The notes beneath the pieces are model-generated. The model was not told the DNA's origin. It was given only the letters and a program-made list of their open reading frames with translations, and did no database searches. Both the position numbers and the translations under genes were made by a program. 64,000 nucleotides of DNA from Bacteroidales bacterium (GTDB lineage: Bacteria > Bacteroidota > Bacteroidia > Bacteroidales > WCHB1-69): the NCBI GenBank assembly GCA_017616775.1, contig JAFZXM010000031.1, forward strand, positions 1-64,000. The letters run 5' to 3'. Below, piece after piece: positions 43,021-53,095 of the stretch (position 1 is its first letter; the number at the start of each line of letters is the position of its first letter).

Positions 43021-45015
43021 TTACCATTTAAATGTCACATTCACCCGCCACGACAAGCCCTGAACGGGGAAATTGGCGACTATTTCATAATTTTTATTGG
43101 CCAAATTCAGCACATCCACGCCGACAGACAACAGGGTTTGTTTGATGTGAAAATCACGGCTCACCCCCACACTATGGTCAAAATAGGGCTGCATATAGTT
43201 TTGAGGGATATTTTGTCCCAAACGATAACGGCCTCCCACTATTTGTAATGTATAATGCAGTGCAAACCACGTGGTATGGAATACCGCACGGGCGTTGCCG
43301 CTATGCCGGGGCGTATATGGAATTTGATGCCTATAGGTTTTACTGTCGGGAGAAGTCACATCCACCGCCCGCTGATAAGCATAATTCAGCGACATATCTA
43401 TGCGCAGCCAGCGTGCTGCTGTCACCTGCATGTCCACATTGGCGTCTAACCCTGCAATATTTACTTTACCGTAATTATACATGCCCCACAGGAACAAATT
43501 TCGCGTAGGAATGGCCACAATTTTATCTCTCACCTTGTGATAATAACCCGAGACGGCTATTCTGAAATAAGGTAATTTAAGATGTATGCTTTTCACCCAT
43601 GCCAAGGTTCCCACCACCTGATGCAGGGTTTCGGGTTTCAAACTTCTATTCCCCACATTGGTGTAATACAAATCATTGAAAGAGGGCAAACGGAATACAT
43701 ATTGATAGCCGACGCTGAAAGTCAATTTTTCTTTAGGCAGCAGCCGGAATTCCATATTCACCGCCGGACTCCATTGGCTATAATGAGTACGCACATCATC
43801 CAATTGGGTAACATCATATACATAGGTATGCAATATATTGGCTTGCACTCTCCACCATTTACAATGATATGCCGTTGCCAAATCGGTATAAACGGTCAAC
43901 CTGTGCGGCAACGGAAAATCTTTCATATTCAGCGACATATTGTTATACACCACATCGTTGGACAATGATATCTGCCATTGTTTGGGATGGGCATACAACA
44001 ACACATTGGATAAATACAATTCCCTTTGCTGATAATGGTTATCCAACCCTCCTTCTGAATTCCAGAATGTGGTGTCTATGTATTCGGTATGGGCATAATT
44101 GGCTTTTAACACACATTTGTAACTGATATTATGTTTAAAATGATGTTCATATTTGCCCTGCAAAAAAAACATATCGTTATTCAGGCGTTGGCTTGCTTCC
44201 AAATTATACAATATGGTGGCGCCGGGCAATCCGTTACGGGCGCTATAGTCATATGCTTTAAAATGGAAACGGTTGGAGCTGTCGTTATAAAACAAATTCA
44301 GCACCGCTGTAAATGCCGAAACATCTCCGTTCACTCTCCGTTCCACCGAAGTGCTGTCGTCTGCACCTCCATAATGCATAATATATTTATAATTGCCTTT
44401 GGAATACAAATATTCGGCGCACAAGGAGGCGGACCACATTCGGGACAAGCGCCCTTCTATCAAAAAAGAAGGATTAATGGTGGTAGCGGAAGCTATTTTT
44501 ACGCCCACACTCACATTACACGGTTTGCCTTCCCGAAATTGAGGCACATGGGTATGCACCTGCAAGGTATTGGCGGCGGAAAACAATCGTGCTGACTTAA
44601 AAATATCCGTCTCCGAATTGGCATTAAGCATGGATATATAATCCACATTGGCCAGTGAGAGTTTTCCGAAATCTATTTGCCCCGTTTGACAATCGTTCAA
44701 TGCCACACCATCCAGATTCACTGCGGTGTGATTAGCTCCCAAGCCTCTTACCGACACCGTTTTTAATCCGCCGATACCGCCGTAATCTTTCATATTCACT
44801 CCGGAAAAAAACCTGACCACCTCCGATACCTGCATGGCATTTTTAAAATAATCCTGCACATCTATTTTTTGCTTACCGGGAACATTAAAGTCCAGATGAG
44901 TGCCATATACGGTAAAATTCTTCAATGTATGCGTGGTAAGGCTATCGTCTTGAGCATATGCCCGACAACAACAGACCACACAACATACCAACATTGCCAA
45001 CTTTACCTTGTACAT
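43021..45015 (-). CDS. btuB: TonB-dependent cobalamin receptor BtuB
   Basis: Outer-membrane receptor of 664 residues. Signal peptide (MYKVKLAMLVCCVVCCCRAYAQ), plug domain (FKNAMQVSEVVRFFSGVNMK, KTVSVRGLGANHTAVNLDGV), then a barrel rich in Tyr/Trp/Asn strands ending in SWRVNVTFKW with a terminal aromatic. It lacks the carboxypeptidase-like N-terminal domain of SusC proteins, as expected for BtuB. The substrate is assigned from the cobalamin riboswitch in its leader and from the BtuG-like partner. Confidence 0.88.
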   Translation of the reverse strand: MYKVKLAMLVCCVVCCCRAYAQDDSLTTHTLKNFTVYGTHLDFNVPGKQKIDVQDYFKNAMQVSEVVRFFSGVNMKDYGGIGGLKTVSVRGLGANHTAVNLDGVALNDCQTGQIDFGKLSLANVDYISMLNANSETDIFKSARLFSAANTLQVHTHVPQFREGKPCNVSVGVKIASATTINPSFLIEGRLSRMWSASLCAEYLYSKGNYKYIMHYGGADDSTSVERRVNGDVSAFTAVLNLFYNDSSNRFHFKAYDYSARNGLPGATILYNLEASQRLNNDMFFLQGKYEHHFKHNISYKCVLKANYAHTEYIDTTFWNSEGGLDNHYQQRELYLSNVLLYAHPKQWQISLSNDVVYNNMSLNMKDFPLPHRLTVYTDLATAYHCKWWRVQANILHTYVYDVTQLDDVRTHYSQWSPAVNMEFRLLPKEKLTFSVGYQYVFRLPSFNDLYYTNVGNRSLKPETLHQVVGTLAWVKSIHLKLPYFRIAVSGYYHKVRDKIVAIPTRNLFLWGMYNYGKVNIAGLDANVDMQVTAARWLRIDMSLNYAYQRAVDVTSPDSKTYRHQIPYTPRHSGNARAVFHTTWFALHYTLQIVGGRYRLGQNIPQNYMQPYFDHSVGVSRDFHIKQTLLSVGVDVLNLANKNYEIVANFPVQGLSWRVNVTFKW

Positions 45016-45099
45016 ATCTTACTTTCAATTACTATCGGCTAAGGTGAAAAAAGACAGGATAAGGTATTCTATAAGAATGCTGCTTCACCCGCTCTTTCC

Positions 45100-45309
45100 T
45101 CGAAAGCTTCAGTGAAAAAATTTGATCCGGCAGGTCTTCTGACTTTGTTCCTATTGTAACGCCTTCCCGTTTACTTGGTGTATCCACACGCTTTCAACAG
45201 TGACATACTGTTACAATTTATATTTGGAACTTACAGCAGCGGGACTGTTAAGGATTTTCACCTTATTCCCTTTTAATCTGATGACAAATGTCTTTTCAGA
45301 ACCAAATCG
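45100..45309 (-). promoter_or_regulatory. cobalamin (B12) riboswitch
   Basis: On the minus strand the conserved blocks occur in order: AAAAGGGAATAAGGTGAAAA (45255-45274) running into TCC, then ACAGTCCCGCTGCTGTAA (45231-45248, containing the B12 box-type CCCGCTGC core), and after two paired arms GTCAGAAGACCTGCC (45129-45143). It lies between the promoter at 45314-45321 and btuB, and should lower btuB-btuG expression when B12 is bound. The roughly 85 bases between it and the ATG form the expression platform; I cannot tell whether control is at translation or termination. Confidence 0.95.
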
Positions 45310-45313
45310 TTTG

Positions 45314-45321
45314 CAAAGATA
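45314..45321 (-). promoter_or_regulatory. btuB-btuG promoter, -7 element
   Basis: Minus strand TATCTTTG, exact TAnnTTTG, about 10 bases before the start of the riboswitch, which sets the transcription start near 45308. Confidence 0.65.
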
Positions 45322-45460
45322 CCACTTTTTTTATTGTCTCTTTCATTCAAAAACATTTTTTTTCACAAAATCCAACAAGCGCATAACTTGATAACATTCA
45401 GATATTTGTGTGCAAATTTCAAGAATTATTAACAATAATTGTTCTTAGCTGTAAAAATGC

Positions 45461-45468
45461 TATCTTTG
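45461..45468 (+). promoter_or_regulatory. LOG gene promoter, -7 element
   Basis: TATCTTTG, exact TAnnTTTG, with TTG at 45439-45441 nineteen bases before it as a -33 partner. The ATG follows 22 bases later. Confidence 0.65.
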
Positions 45469-45490
45469 CAAAACACGAAACAGATATTAC

Positions 45491-46084
45491 ATGGAAAAAA
45501 ATTTAAAAATAAGTGTTTTTTGCGGTTCCCGTTCAGGGAATAATCCCCTGTACACACAGGCAGCCCAAGAATTGGGAAGACTATTTGTACAAAACAACAT
45601 CACCCTCATTTTCGGTGGCGGGAGTATAGGATTAATGGGTGCCATGGCCGATGAAATGGCATTATTACATGGCAACATAATAGGGGTGCTGCCCAAATTC
45701 TTCAATGCGGAAGCCGTCGGGCACAAGAATGTTACAGAAATGATACCTGTCAACAGCATGAGTGAAAGAAAAAATATCATGGCCGACATTTCCGACGGAT
45801 TCATAGCCTTACCCGGAGGAATAGGAACCATGGATGAATTATTTGAAGTGCTCACCTATTCCCAATTACACTTACACGAAAAGCCGGTAGGCTTGCTCAA
45901 TACCGCCCGTTTTTACGACGGCTTATTGTTACAATTGAACACCATGGTTGATGAAGGTTTTTTATACACCCGACATTATCGGATGTTGTTGCAGGATTCC
46001 CTGCCGGACAGGCTCCTGCAGCAAATGCTGGATTACACTTATTCGCAAGATAATGCATGGCTGCAAAAAATCAAACACGAATAA
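45491..46084 (+). CDS. LOG family protein (TIGR00730-type nucleotide phosphoribohydrolase)
   Basis: A Rossmann-fold enzyme of 197 residues that hydrolyses nucleoside 5'-monophosphates to base and ribose phosphate; plant relatives activate cytokinins. Seen: VFCGSRSGNN near 10, FGGGSIGLMGAMADE near 40, and the signature LPGGIGTMDELFEVLTYSQL near 107 (PGGxGTxxE). Bacterial members probably act in purine salvage or ribonucleotide turnover; the true substrate is unsettled. Monocistronic. Confidence 0.9.
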   Translation: MEKNLKISVFCGSRSGNNPLYTQAAQELGRLFVQNNITLIFGGGSIGLMGAMADEMALLHGNIIGVLPKFFNAEAVGHKNVTEMIPVNSMSERKNIMADISDGFIALPGGIGTMDELFEVLTYSQLHLHEKPVGLLNTARFYDGLLLQLNTMVDEGFLYTRHYRMLLQDSLPDRLLQQMLDYTYSQDNAWLQKIKHE

Positions 46085-46168
46085 TCCCCTTGCTTGGAGC
46101 CGCCATATTTTTTAATGCCGCCCCCCCCGTTATACCCGGTCACCAACAGGACTGCATTGCATGCGGAC

Positions 46169-46201
46169 AAAAAAAATAGTTGTCAATGCAAATTGACAAC
46201 T
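46169..46201 (-). terminator. rpmA terminator
   Basis: Minus strand perfect 9-pair stem AGTTGTCAA / TTGACAACT (46178-46201) with a six-base loop, followed by A then eight T. It lies 28 bases after the rpmA stop. Confidence 0.85.
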
Positions 46202-46229
46202 ATTAGAATTACTTTTTTAACCTAAACGA

Positions 46230-46499
46230 TTAAGCTTCTGCTTGTTCTGCAGGAACAACGGAAATATAAGATTTTCCTTTAGCTTTCTTTTGAAATTTCA
46301 CCACACCGTCAACCAAGGCGAATAAAGTATGATCTTTACCCATTCCCACATTGTCACCGGCATTGTGAACAGTACCTCTTTGACGTACTATTATGTTTCC
46401 GGCGATACATTTTTGTCCGCCAAAAATTTTAATACCTAAACGTTTACTTTCGGATTCACGACCATTCTGTGAACTACCGACTCCTTTTTTATGTGCCAT
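46230..46499 (-). CDS. rpmA: ribosomal protein bL27
   Basis: Large-subunit protein near the peptidyl transferase centre. Its 89 residues begin [20 protein letters not shown], the unprocessed form without the Firmicutes extension, and contain the family blocks LGIKIFGGQ and [10 protein letters not shown], followed by [13 protein letters not shown]. Downstream of rplU with the usual L21-L27 order and its own terminator. Confidence 0.98.
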   Translation of the reverse strand: MAHKKGVGSSQNGRESESKRLGIKIFGGQKCIAGNIIVRQRGTVHNAGDNVGMGKDHTLFALVDGVVKFQKKAKGKSYISVVPAEQAEA

Positions 46500-46532
46500 C
46501 GTTTACTATTTTTTTACAATTAATAATTTTGG

Positions 46533-46844
46533 TTAACCAATGATTTCATTAATTTGAATACGAGTAAGCTCTTGACGGTGACCATTTAATTTTTGATAAC
46601 CTTTTCTTCTCTTCTTCTTGAAAACCAATACTTTTTTACCTCTTAAGTGATTCATTACGGTTGCAGATACCTTTGCTCCGTTTACTTTGGGAGTACCTAC
46701 ATTGACAGTGCCATTATTGTCCACTAATAATACCGTATCAAAATCCACTTTTGCACCTTCTTCTGCATTCAGGCGGTGAACAAAGATTTTTTGATCTTTT
46801 TCAACCTTAAATTGTTGCCCTGCGATTTCTACTATTGCGTACAT
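46533..46844 (-). CDS. rplU: ribosomal protein bL21
   Basis: Binds 23S rRNA in the large subunit. Start at the ATG at 46844 ([18 protein letters not shown]), which gives the normal 103 residues; the longer reading upstream would include the promoter leader. Seen: [20 protein letters not shown] and the basic [20 protein letters not shown] block. First gene of the rplU-rpmA pair. Confidence 0.98.
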   Translation of the reverse strand: MYAIVEIAGQQFKVEKDQKIFVHRLNAEEGAKVDFDTVLLVDNNGTVNVGTPKVNGAKVSATVMNHLRGKKVLVFKKKRRKGYQKLNGHRQELTRIQINEIIG

Positions 46845-46880
46845 AATTTTACTATTATAATATTTTAAAATTTTAGGCTG

Positions 46881-46888
46881 CAAAGGTA
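46881..46888 (-). promoter_or_regulatory. rplU-rpmA promoter, -7 element
   Basis: Minus strand TACCTTTG, exact TAnnTTTG, 36 bases upstream of the rplU ATG. Confidence 0.65.
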
Positions 46889-46955
46889 ACATTTTTTTTT
46901 GAACCTATCGCCTTTTTGCTTTATTTTTTTTATTTTCCATTTGCAGAAAGTCTTT

Positions 46956-49900
46956 TTACGGTTCTTCCACGTTAAATTCGTATTTGGTTAAAAACTTCTT
47001 TTTCGTACCCAAACCCGCAATGGTATAACGATACGGAGCCAAATTGTTTTTAGCGTCAGCCTTCAATATTTTCTTTTTCTGGGAGGTGTTTTTTATCAAC
47101 TCATTAAAGGTTTTGTCGGAAGAAAGAGCCTGCATGGTGGTACCGGAATAATTGAAATAGAACCATTGGTCGTCAAATTCAAAATACAGCTGCATGGAAG
47201 TTTTGTTATTGGATTTGGAATTGGTGCTCTTCTTTTGTATTTCCATAATACCGGGAACAAATTTGTTCACCTCTTTTTTTCCGCATATGGCTACCCCTAT
47301 GTCACCCACCGACACAAAGGCCTTGTTTTCCTGTTTCCACACCATTTTCATATCGGCAAACACAAAACTCATTTGCAACACTTTGGGCAAACGGCGGAAA
47401 TGATAATATTGCATCAGTTCGGTATGTGCTTTATCGTATTCTTTTTCACCCAGAATTTCCAACAAAGCTGTTTGATAGCTTTTGCTTTCCACCACGTCCA
47501 CGGGTTCCAGATTCTGTGAAGATTCCATTTGGTTGCTTAATATTTTCATACACTCTTCGTTAAAATAGAAATCCATGGATGCCGACACTTCTATTTCGGC
47601 AGAATCTTGTTCTATATAATTGGTAATAATACCCATGGGCACAAATTCCATACGACCGAAATTAGTACCCAAATCCAATCTTCCTTCACCTTTGGCTATA
47701 CAATTTTTATTATCCATATACACCACATTGCCGGGCAAAGACAAATCTTCCAATTTTTCTTGTGAGGCCACCACATACATTCCCAATTCTTCATTGTAGG
47801 TAAGAAAACCGTAGGCCCGAATGTATTCGGGATTATTAATGGCATCTTTTGCCCTGGCGAAAGCGGGATATATCTGTCCGGAAGCATTGGAGGCTATGGC
47901 TGCCACTACCGGTCTGTTGTTGGTGTCTCTGGTGTGTTCCCCTATGGGTATCAACACCGAATCGGGATTAACGGCTCCTGAAAAGCGTATGGGTGCGTAC
48001 ATATTGGTATCGCAGCTGTATAACAGCGATACTGCTCCACGCATCAATAAAAATTCGTTTTCCGCTTTCAAGGTCACACTGCCGCTATATCCGAAATGCG
48101 GATTCAGTGTAAAACCGGCTTCTTCCGCTATTTTTCCGGCGCCACGCGACTGTTTGTCACGGCTTACCCAAATGGAATCAAAATATATTTCCTGTATTTT
48201 TTCCTGCGCATCCACATAATTATAATAGCCGTCGGCTCTATAACTTTCCCTTGATTCCAACATGGTATTGGCCCGGAATATCTCGTGGTACTGATTATCC
48301 AAATTGGCCAATATTTTGCTATCGGACAAAGGGGCTATTTCAGCCCGGCGATAAATGTCCACCAAGCCGTCTTTGGGAAACACCGCTGCATCTGCTATTT
48401 CTATATAACGCACGCCTTCGGCGTGGATTTCGTATTTGGCAAAATTATAGGTAGCCTTAGTCGCGGTGAATTGCAATTCCTTTTGTGCCGGGTGGGTGGA
48501 TATAAGCTCATTCCCGTGCGATTGCATAGCATACAATTCTTTAATGGGGGTGTTGGGTATATCCGCTATTGCATATGGGTCGTCATATTGGAAAATCAAT
48601 TGTTTTTCTTTTACCTTCCACTCAAAAGCCTTGGAATAGGTTTTAAACATATTAATGGGGAAAAGCAATGCTTGTGCATGTCCGTTGGCGACAAAATCTC
48701 CTTTTTCATTCTCAAAGTCCATATGCCCCTTGTGGTCGTATGCTCTAATGTGATAATCTTCCAATATGGAGTCGTATAAATCGATATCCAGACTTTTGGC
48801 AAACATTTCATGATGGGCAAATTCATAATTTTGAGAACGCATAGTGGCTATATCGTACAGAAAGGTGCCCGCACCCGTGACCCCCGTATTGGACACCACC
48901 AGTTCACCGTCATGTTTGGCCCTGTCGTACATACGAAACTTATAATTAGTGCTGTACACCTTCATTTTATCCTGATAGGGCAACCAGTAAAGAGAATCGT
49001 TTTTGCCGGTTACGGGAGGATATTCCGCACCTGCCAGCAGGGCATCCACCCTGAAATCATCCAGCCGGCCTATAGCCGAATCCAAAAAGAAGACTATATT
49101 TTTCCCTTCTCCATGAGCCTGCGTATAATCTATTGCTCCGGAACATCTCAAACCCAAATTACTGAGGTCGATTTTACCGTTAAAAACAGCTTTGTTTTGA
49201 TATGCCGGCATACCGGATTCTCCGGTATGATAGATAAATCCCAATGAAAAATCGGGTCTTACCTTCAAAGGTTTTTCTATATCGGGAAATATGCCGCCGG
49301 AATGCAAATAACCGTCAAACAGCAATGAATCGGTGTCAAAATCGTCCAAATCCCTGATGACAAACCTGTCCACCTGAAAATAAAAACGTTCTCTGTCATA
49401 GGCGCGGTTATATACAAAGTCGTGGTCGTAATATACTCTTCCCGGCGATTTGCTTTCAAAATAAGGATAACCGGGAATGGGCAAGGTTCCCGACTTGTTG
49501 TTGGCCTGATCTATATACAATGTTCCGGAAATATCGGAGATATAACTTCTCACCTTTTCCAACGGATATTCACCCATGGCATTTTCTCCTTTCGACTTAT
49601 CCTCCACATAAAACACTATGGAATCTATAACGGTAAAATCCATGGTGAAAGGTTCGTAATTGAATTTACAGTTACTCACCCAAAAATCGAATAATCCTGC
49701 CTCCACTTTGCCATGAAACAAAAAATCCCTGTTTTTTTGCATGGTAATTTTTTTACCTTTGGGAAACACATTCACTATTTGAGAATCACTCACTATCAGC
49801 AATTCTATTCCGTTGATAAGCAAATCATAGTTCAACATGCTCAGGGTGGCATTGGATTTATTTCCGGTCACCTCCGAACGGAATTGCAACACATCGTAAT

Positions 49901-51452
49901 CTTTTTTCTTTACTTCATTAAACAAATAGTTGCCCAATTTTTCACGATAAAGCACTTGCCTTGTCGCTATGTCAAAATCCACAAACCCGAATTGTACCAA
50001 TTGGAAAATCAAACTTTGCACATCTTCGCGTCCGTATTTAAAAAAGGCTGTTATTTCGTCTATACTCCCCGATTTGACATGATTACGACGATAAAACTCA
50101 TACAAAGTGTACATGGGATTGATATCGTTCATTCCCAAAAAACGATTCAGTCGGTCGGAAGTAAAATAATTGATGGATTCAAAAACGGCCGTGGTTGCTG
50201 ACACCGGACCCGGCATGCTGCAGAATTCTATATTTTCTTCATTGAGTTTCCAATGTAAGGCTTCGGCATACATATCTATATTGTGATAGGTGTTCAAAAA
50301 GGGCATACGCATAGGTCCGTCTTGACCGCGTATCAACCACATTTCCCTATTTTTAGGCGTATATTTGAGTTCAATAGCCGAATGAGTAATGGAATCTTCA
50401 CCCAAAAACAGCACTATTTTGCACATGGAAGAAGATATTTGATTGTCTTTCAACACAAAAGAAGGAGCGTATGCCAAAACAGCAGGTTTGTTTTCCCGTT
50501 TAAAAGTCAAACAGGCCTGATGTTGAGCATCACCTTGTCCCATAAAATTGTTTCCTCTCACATGCACGCCGCCTTTATAATCCACTTCGGCATAAATATC
50601 GGGAATGACTATTTCTTTGTCGTAAGCGGTAAAACGCGGATAGGTCGCCTTTTCTTCATCCACCGCCGTTGTCATCACACGGTCTTCCAACACCCCCCGC
50701 TGCGGTTTAAGAAAATAATCCGGATTATAATACAATACATTTTCCAATACTATTTTGGGGGCTTTAAGCGTGATAGTGTATTCATCGAAAGTGGCATATA
50801 CTCTTTCGCCCCAACCGGCTTTGGTCCAATCCACCAATCCTTTATTTCCGTAAAAGTTCATGCTTAACGGTTCAAATATTCCCGAGGTGTTTTTGATTAC
50901 CATGGTATCCTTGCCGTTGCCTGCAGTAAGCGATAACTTGGGAAACACCACTTGGGGCACCGAATCGAAATTGAAATAATACACATCCGCATCTTCGGCA
51001 CGCCACGATACACCGGTAAATGTGTTGAGCACCTGATTGTCTATCAAATTAGCATAGGTTTTCATCACATTGTTGAATTGGGTGGCATGACGTTCTATGA
51101 CATAAACAACCGATTTTTTAAAATTTTGCATGCTCTTTAACGATTGATTGCTTTCAACCACAGAACGATAGGTAGCTATAAAATTCGACAAATGGGGAAT
51201 AGGCTGCAATTTATATTTAAACAGTTTGTTGGCTATTTCCACAAATGCCAGCTGTTCATCATCACTCATGGATGCCCAGAAATCGGGAAATTGGGCTATT
51301 ATCTTGTCCGCTTCCTCTTTTTGACTTTTATTTACTTTTGAATATATGTTTTTTATTTCAGTTTCTGTACTGTCCAAGTGATAACTGAGCACTTGTCCGT
51401 AGTTAACAGCACAAAATACCGTGAAAATAATAATCAAGCCTGTTTTTTTCAT
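46956..51452 (-). CDS. very large conserved-looking secreted protein of unknown function (1498 residues)
   Basis: Family not recognised. A signal peptide (MKKTGLIIIFTVFCAVNYGQ) is followed by a helical start (about 25-160) and then more than 1200 residues of alternating beta strands without low-complexity linkers. Recurrent elements look like stacked single-layer beta units (GGVHVRGNNFMGQGDAQH; FNGKIDLSNLGLRCSGAIDY; HKGHMDFENEKGDFVANGHA), recalling LptA/AsmA-type beta-groove proteins. No lipobox, no type IX tail and no transmembrane barrel end are seen. It is 17 bases upstream of nothing on its 3' side but directly follows prmA on the same strand. A role in envelope lipid or polymer handling is speculation. 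Confidence 0.75.
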   Translation of the reverse strand: MKKTGLIIIFTVFCAVNYGQVLSYHLDSTETEIKNIYSKVNKSQKEEADKIIAQFPDFWASMSDDEQLAFVEIANKLFKYKLQPIPHLSNFIATYRSVVESNQSLKSMQNFKKSVVYVIERHATQFNNVMKTYANLIDNQVLNTFTGVSWRAEDADVYYFNFDSVPQVVFPKLSLTAGNGKDTMVIKNTSGIFEPLSMNFYGNKGLVDWTKAGWGERVYATFDEYTITLKAPKIVLENVLYYNPDYFLKPQRGVLEDRVMTTAVDEEKATYPRFTAYDKEIVIPDIYAEVDYKGGVHVRGNNFMGQGDAQHQACLTFKRENKPAVLAYAPSFVLKDNQISSSMCKIVLFLGEDSITHSAIELKYTPKNREMWLIRGQDGPMRMPFLNTYHNIDMYAEALHWKLNEENIEFCSMPGPVSATTAVFESINYFTSDRLNRFLGMNDINPMYTLYEFYRRNHVKSGSIDEITAFFKYGREDVQSLIFQLVQFGFVDFDIATRQVLYREKLGNYLFNEVKKKDYDVLQFRSEVTGNKSNATLSMLNYDLLINGIELLIVSDSQIVNVFPKGKKITMQKNRDFLFHGKVEAGLFDFWVSNCKFNYEPFTMDFTVIDSIVFYVEDKSKGENAMGEYPLEKVRSYISDISGTLYIDQANNKSGTLPIPGYPYFESKSPGRVYYDHDFVYNRAYDRERFYFQVDRFVIRDLDDFDTDSLLFDGYLHSGGIFPDIEKPLKVRPDFSLGFIYHTGESGMPAYQNKAVFNGKIDLSNLGLRCSGAIDYTQAHGEGKNIVFFLDSAIGRLDDFRVDALLAGAEYPPVTGKNDSLYWLPYQDKMKVYSTNYKFRMYDRAKHDGELVVSNTGVTGAGTFLYDIATMRSQNYEFAHHEMFAKSLDIDLYDSILEDYHIRAYDHKGHMDFENEKGDFVANGHAQALLFPINMFKTYSKAFEWKVKEKQLIFQYDDPYAIADIPNTPIKELYAMQSHGNELISTHPAQKELQFTATKATYNFAKYEIHAEGVRYIEIADAAVFPKDGLVDIYRRAEIAPLSDSKILANLDNQYHEIFRANTMLESRESYRADGYYNYVDAQEKIQEIYFDSIWVSRDKQSRGAGKIAEEAGFTLNPHFGYSGSVTLKAENEFLLMRGAVSLLYSCDTNMYAPIRFSGAVNPDSVLIPIGEHTRDTNNRPVVAAIASNASGQIYPAFARAKDAINNPEYIRAYGFLTYNEELGMYVVASQEKLEDLSLPGNVVYMDNKNCIAKGEGRLDLGTNFGRMEFVPMGIITNYIEQDSAEIEVSASMDFYFNEECMKILSNQMESSQNLEPVDVVESKSYQTALLEILGEKEYDKAHTELMQYYHFRRLPKVLQMSFVFADMKMVWKQENKAFVSVGDIGVAICGKKEVNKFVPGIMEIQKKSTNSKSNNKTSMQLYFEFDDQWFYFNYSGTTMQALSSDKTFNELIKNTSQKKKILKADAKNNLAPYRYTIAGLGTKKKFLTKYEFNVEEP

Positions 51453-51468
51453 TTCTTTTTTACTATCT

Positions 51469-52311
51469 TTATTTTTTTTGCAATTTAGCAGCTACCCAAT
51501 CTTTTTCTTTTTTATAAGACAATAATCCCATATGGTATTTGGCAGCTTCGGCCGTTAATAAATCCAAATCGGGATGAAGATAAAATCCGCTGAGATACAA
51601 TATTCCGCCTTGTTTCAATGCATTGGCATACACATGCATATCTTGCAGCAATACATTTCTATTAATATTGGCTAATATCATGTCAAACGGAGCGTTTTTA
51701 ACACTTGAAGCGTCACCGTGTATCACTTCTATTATATCTTTCAATCCGTTACACTGCACATTTTCAACACAATTTTGATATGCCCAATTGTCATTGTCTA
51801 TTGCCAACACATAACTTGCTCCTTTTTTGGCTGCCAGAATAGCCAGCACACCTGTTCCCGACCCCATATCCAAAATCCGTTTCCGCTCACAATCTTCTTG
51901 TAACAAATAGCTTATCAATTGGGCTGTGGTAGGATGATGTGCCGTTCCGAAAGACATTTTGGGCTCTATCAATATTTCATATTTCACATTGTCTTTAACA
52001 GCATGAAACGGAGCCCGTATATAACATTGGCCGTCTATGAGCACAGGCGAATAACTTTTTTCCCATTCCGCATTCCAGTCTTTTTCTTCAACATCGTCAT
52101 ATTGCAACAGCACTTCAAAATCAAATGCAGAGGCGGTGTTTTGAAGTTCATCTAACATTGCAGGCGAAAAATCCTTTTTAGGAATATAAGCCTTCACCCC
52201 TTCCGAATATTCCACAAAACTGTCGCACCCCATATCCGCCAAAAGGGCAATCATGATTTCATTGCCCTTAAGCGTATCGGATATTTGGCATGTTATTTCA
52301 ACATATTGCAT
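51469..52311 (-). CDS. prmA: ribosomal protein L11 methyltransferase
   Basis: Methylates L11 using SAM. Start at the ATG at 52311 (MQYVEITCQISDT), one base after the tpiA stop; the longer frame overlaps tpiA. Its 280 residues have an N-terminal substrate domain, EPKMSFGTAHHPTTAQL (PrmA signature), SAM motif I ILDMGSGTGVLAILAAKKGA, and DMILANINRNVLL (NPPY-like motif IV). Nearly contiguous with tpiA. Confidence 0.93.
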   Translation of the reverse strand: MQYVEITCQISDTLKGNEIMIALLADMGCDSFVEYSEGVKAYIPKKDFSPAMLDELQNTASAFDFEVLLQYDDVEEKDWNAEWEKSYSPVLIDGQCYIRAPFHAVKDNVKYEILIEPKMSFGTAHHPTTAQLISYLLQEDCERKRILDMGSGTGVLAILAAKKGASYVLAIDNDNWAYQNCVENVQCNGLKDIIEVIHGDASSVKNAPFDMILANINRNVLLQDMHVYANALKQGGILYLSGFYLHPDLDLLTAEAAKYHMGLLSYKKEKDWVAAKLQKK

Positions 52312-52312
52312 A

Positions 52313-53089
52313 TCAATCGTTTTTTGAAGCCGTTTCGGCAGCGTTAACAATGGCAATAAAATCTTCTGCCACCAAAGAGGCGCCGCCTATCAAGCCGCCG
52401 TCCACATCCTGGCAGGAAAACAAATCCAAAGCATTGCGAGCATTACAACTGCCTCCATATAATATATAGGTATTGTAGGCCACCTCGGTGCCGTATTTTT
52501 CTTCTATAATCCTGCGTATGTGCGCATGCACTTCCTGTGCTTGCTCAGGCGTTGCGGTAAGCCCTGTGCCTATAGCCCACACCGGTTCATAAGCAAGAAT
52601 AATTCCGTCAAAATGCTCCTTATCCAAATGGAAGAGGGCGTTTTTTATCTGATTGTCTATTACTTGAAAATAATTGCCGGATTGACGTTCTTCCAATTTT
52701 TCTCCACAGCAAAAGATAGGCACTATGTCATTCTCCAACAACAAATCCACTTTTTTAGCCAATTCTTCATCGGTTTCATGAAAATAATTTCTTCTTTCCG
52801 AATGCCCTACTATGCAAAAATCGGCACCGGCAGATTTCAACATCTCCGCACTTATCTCTCCGGTATAGGCACCTTTAGGGGCATAGGATACATTTTGTGC
52901 TCCCACATAGAAATTACTCTCTTCCGATATGTCCGCCGCCATTTCCAAATACACCGAAGGGGTACATACGACTATTTCCGTTTCCAATCGCATATCATCC
53001 AATGATTCTGCTATTGATACCAATAATTCTTCCGCTTCGGAAAAATTTTTATTCATTTTCCAATTTCCTGCTACTATTTTATTCTTCAT
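52313..53089 (-). CDS. tpiA: triose-phosphate isomerase
   Basis: Interconverts dihydroxyacetone phosphate and glyceraldehyde 3-phosphate in glycolysis. 258 residues with GNWKMNKN (catalytic Lys in the N-terminal block), GHSERRNYFHE (catalytic His), AYEPVWAIGTGLTAT (catalytic Glu and loop 6), and YGGSCNARNA plus DGGLIGGASL (phosphate site). In an operon with folB upstream and prmA downstream. Confidence 0.98.
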   Translation of the reverse strand: MKNKIVAGNWKMNKNFSEAEELLVSIAESLDDMRLETEIVVCTPSVYLEMAADISEESNFYVGAQNVSYAPKGAYTGEISAEMLKSAGADFCIVGHSERRNYFHETDEELAKKVDLLLENDIVPIFCCGEKLEERQSGNYFQVIDNQIKNALFHLDKEHFDGIILAYEPVWAIGTGLTATPEQAQEVHAHIRRIIEEKYGTEVAYNTYILYGGSCNARNALDLFSCQDVDGGLIGGASLVAEDFIAIVNAAETASKND

Positions 53090-53095
53090 ATCTTA

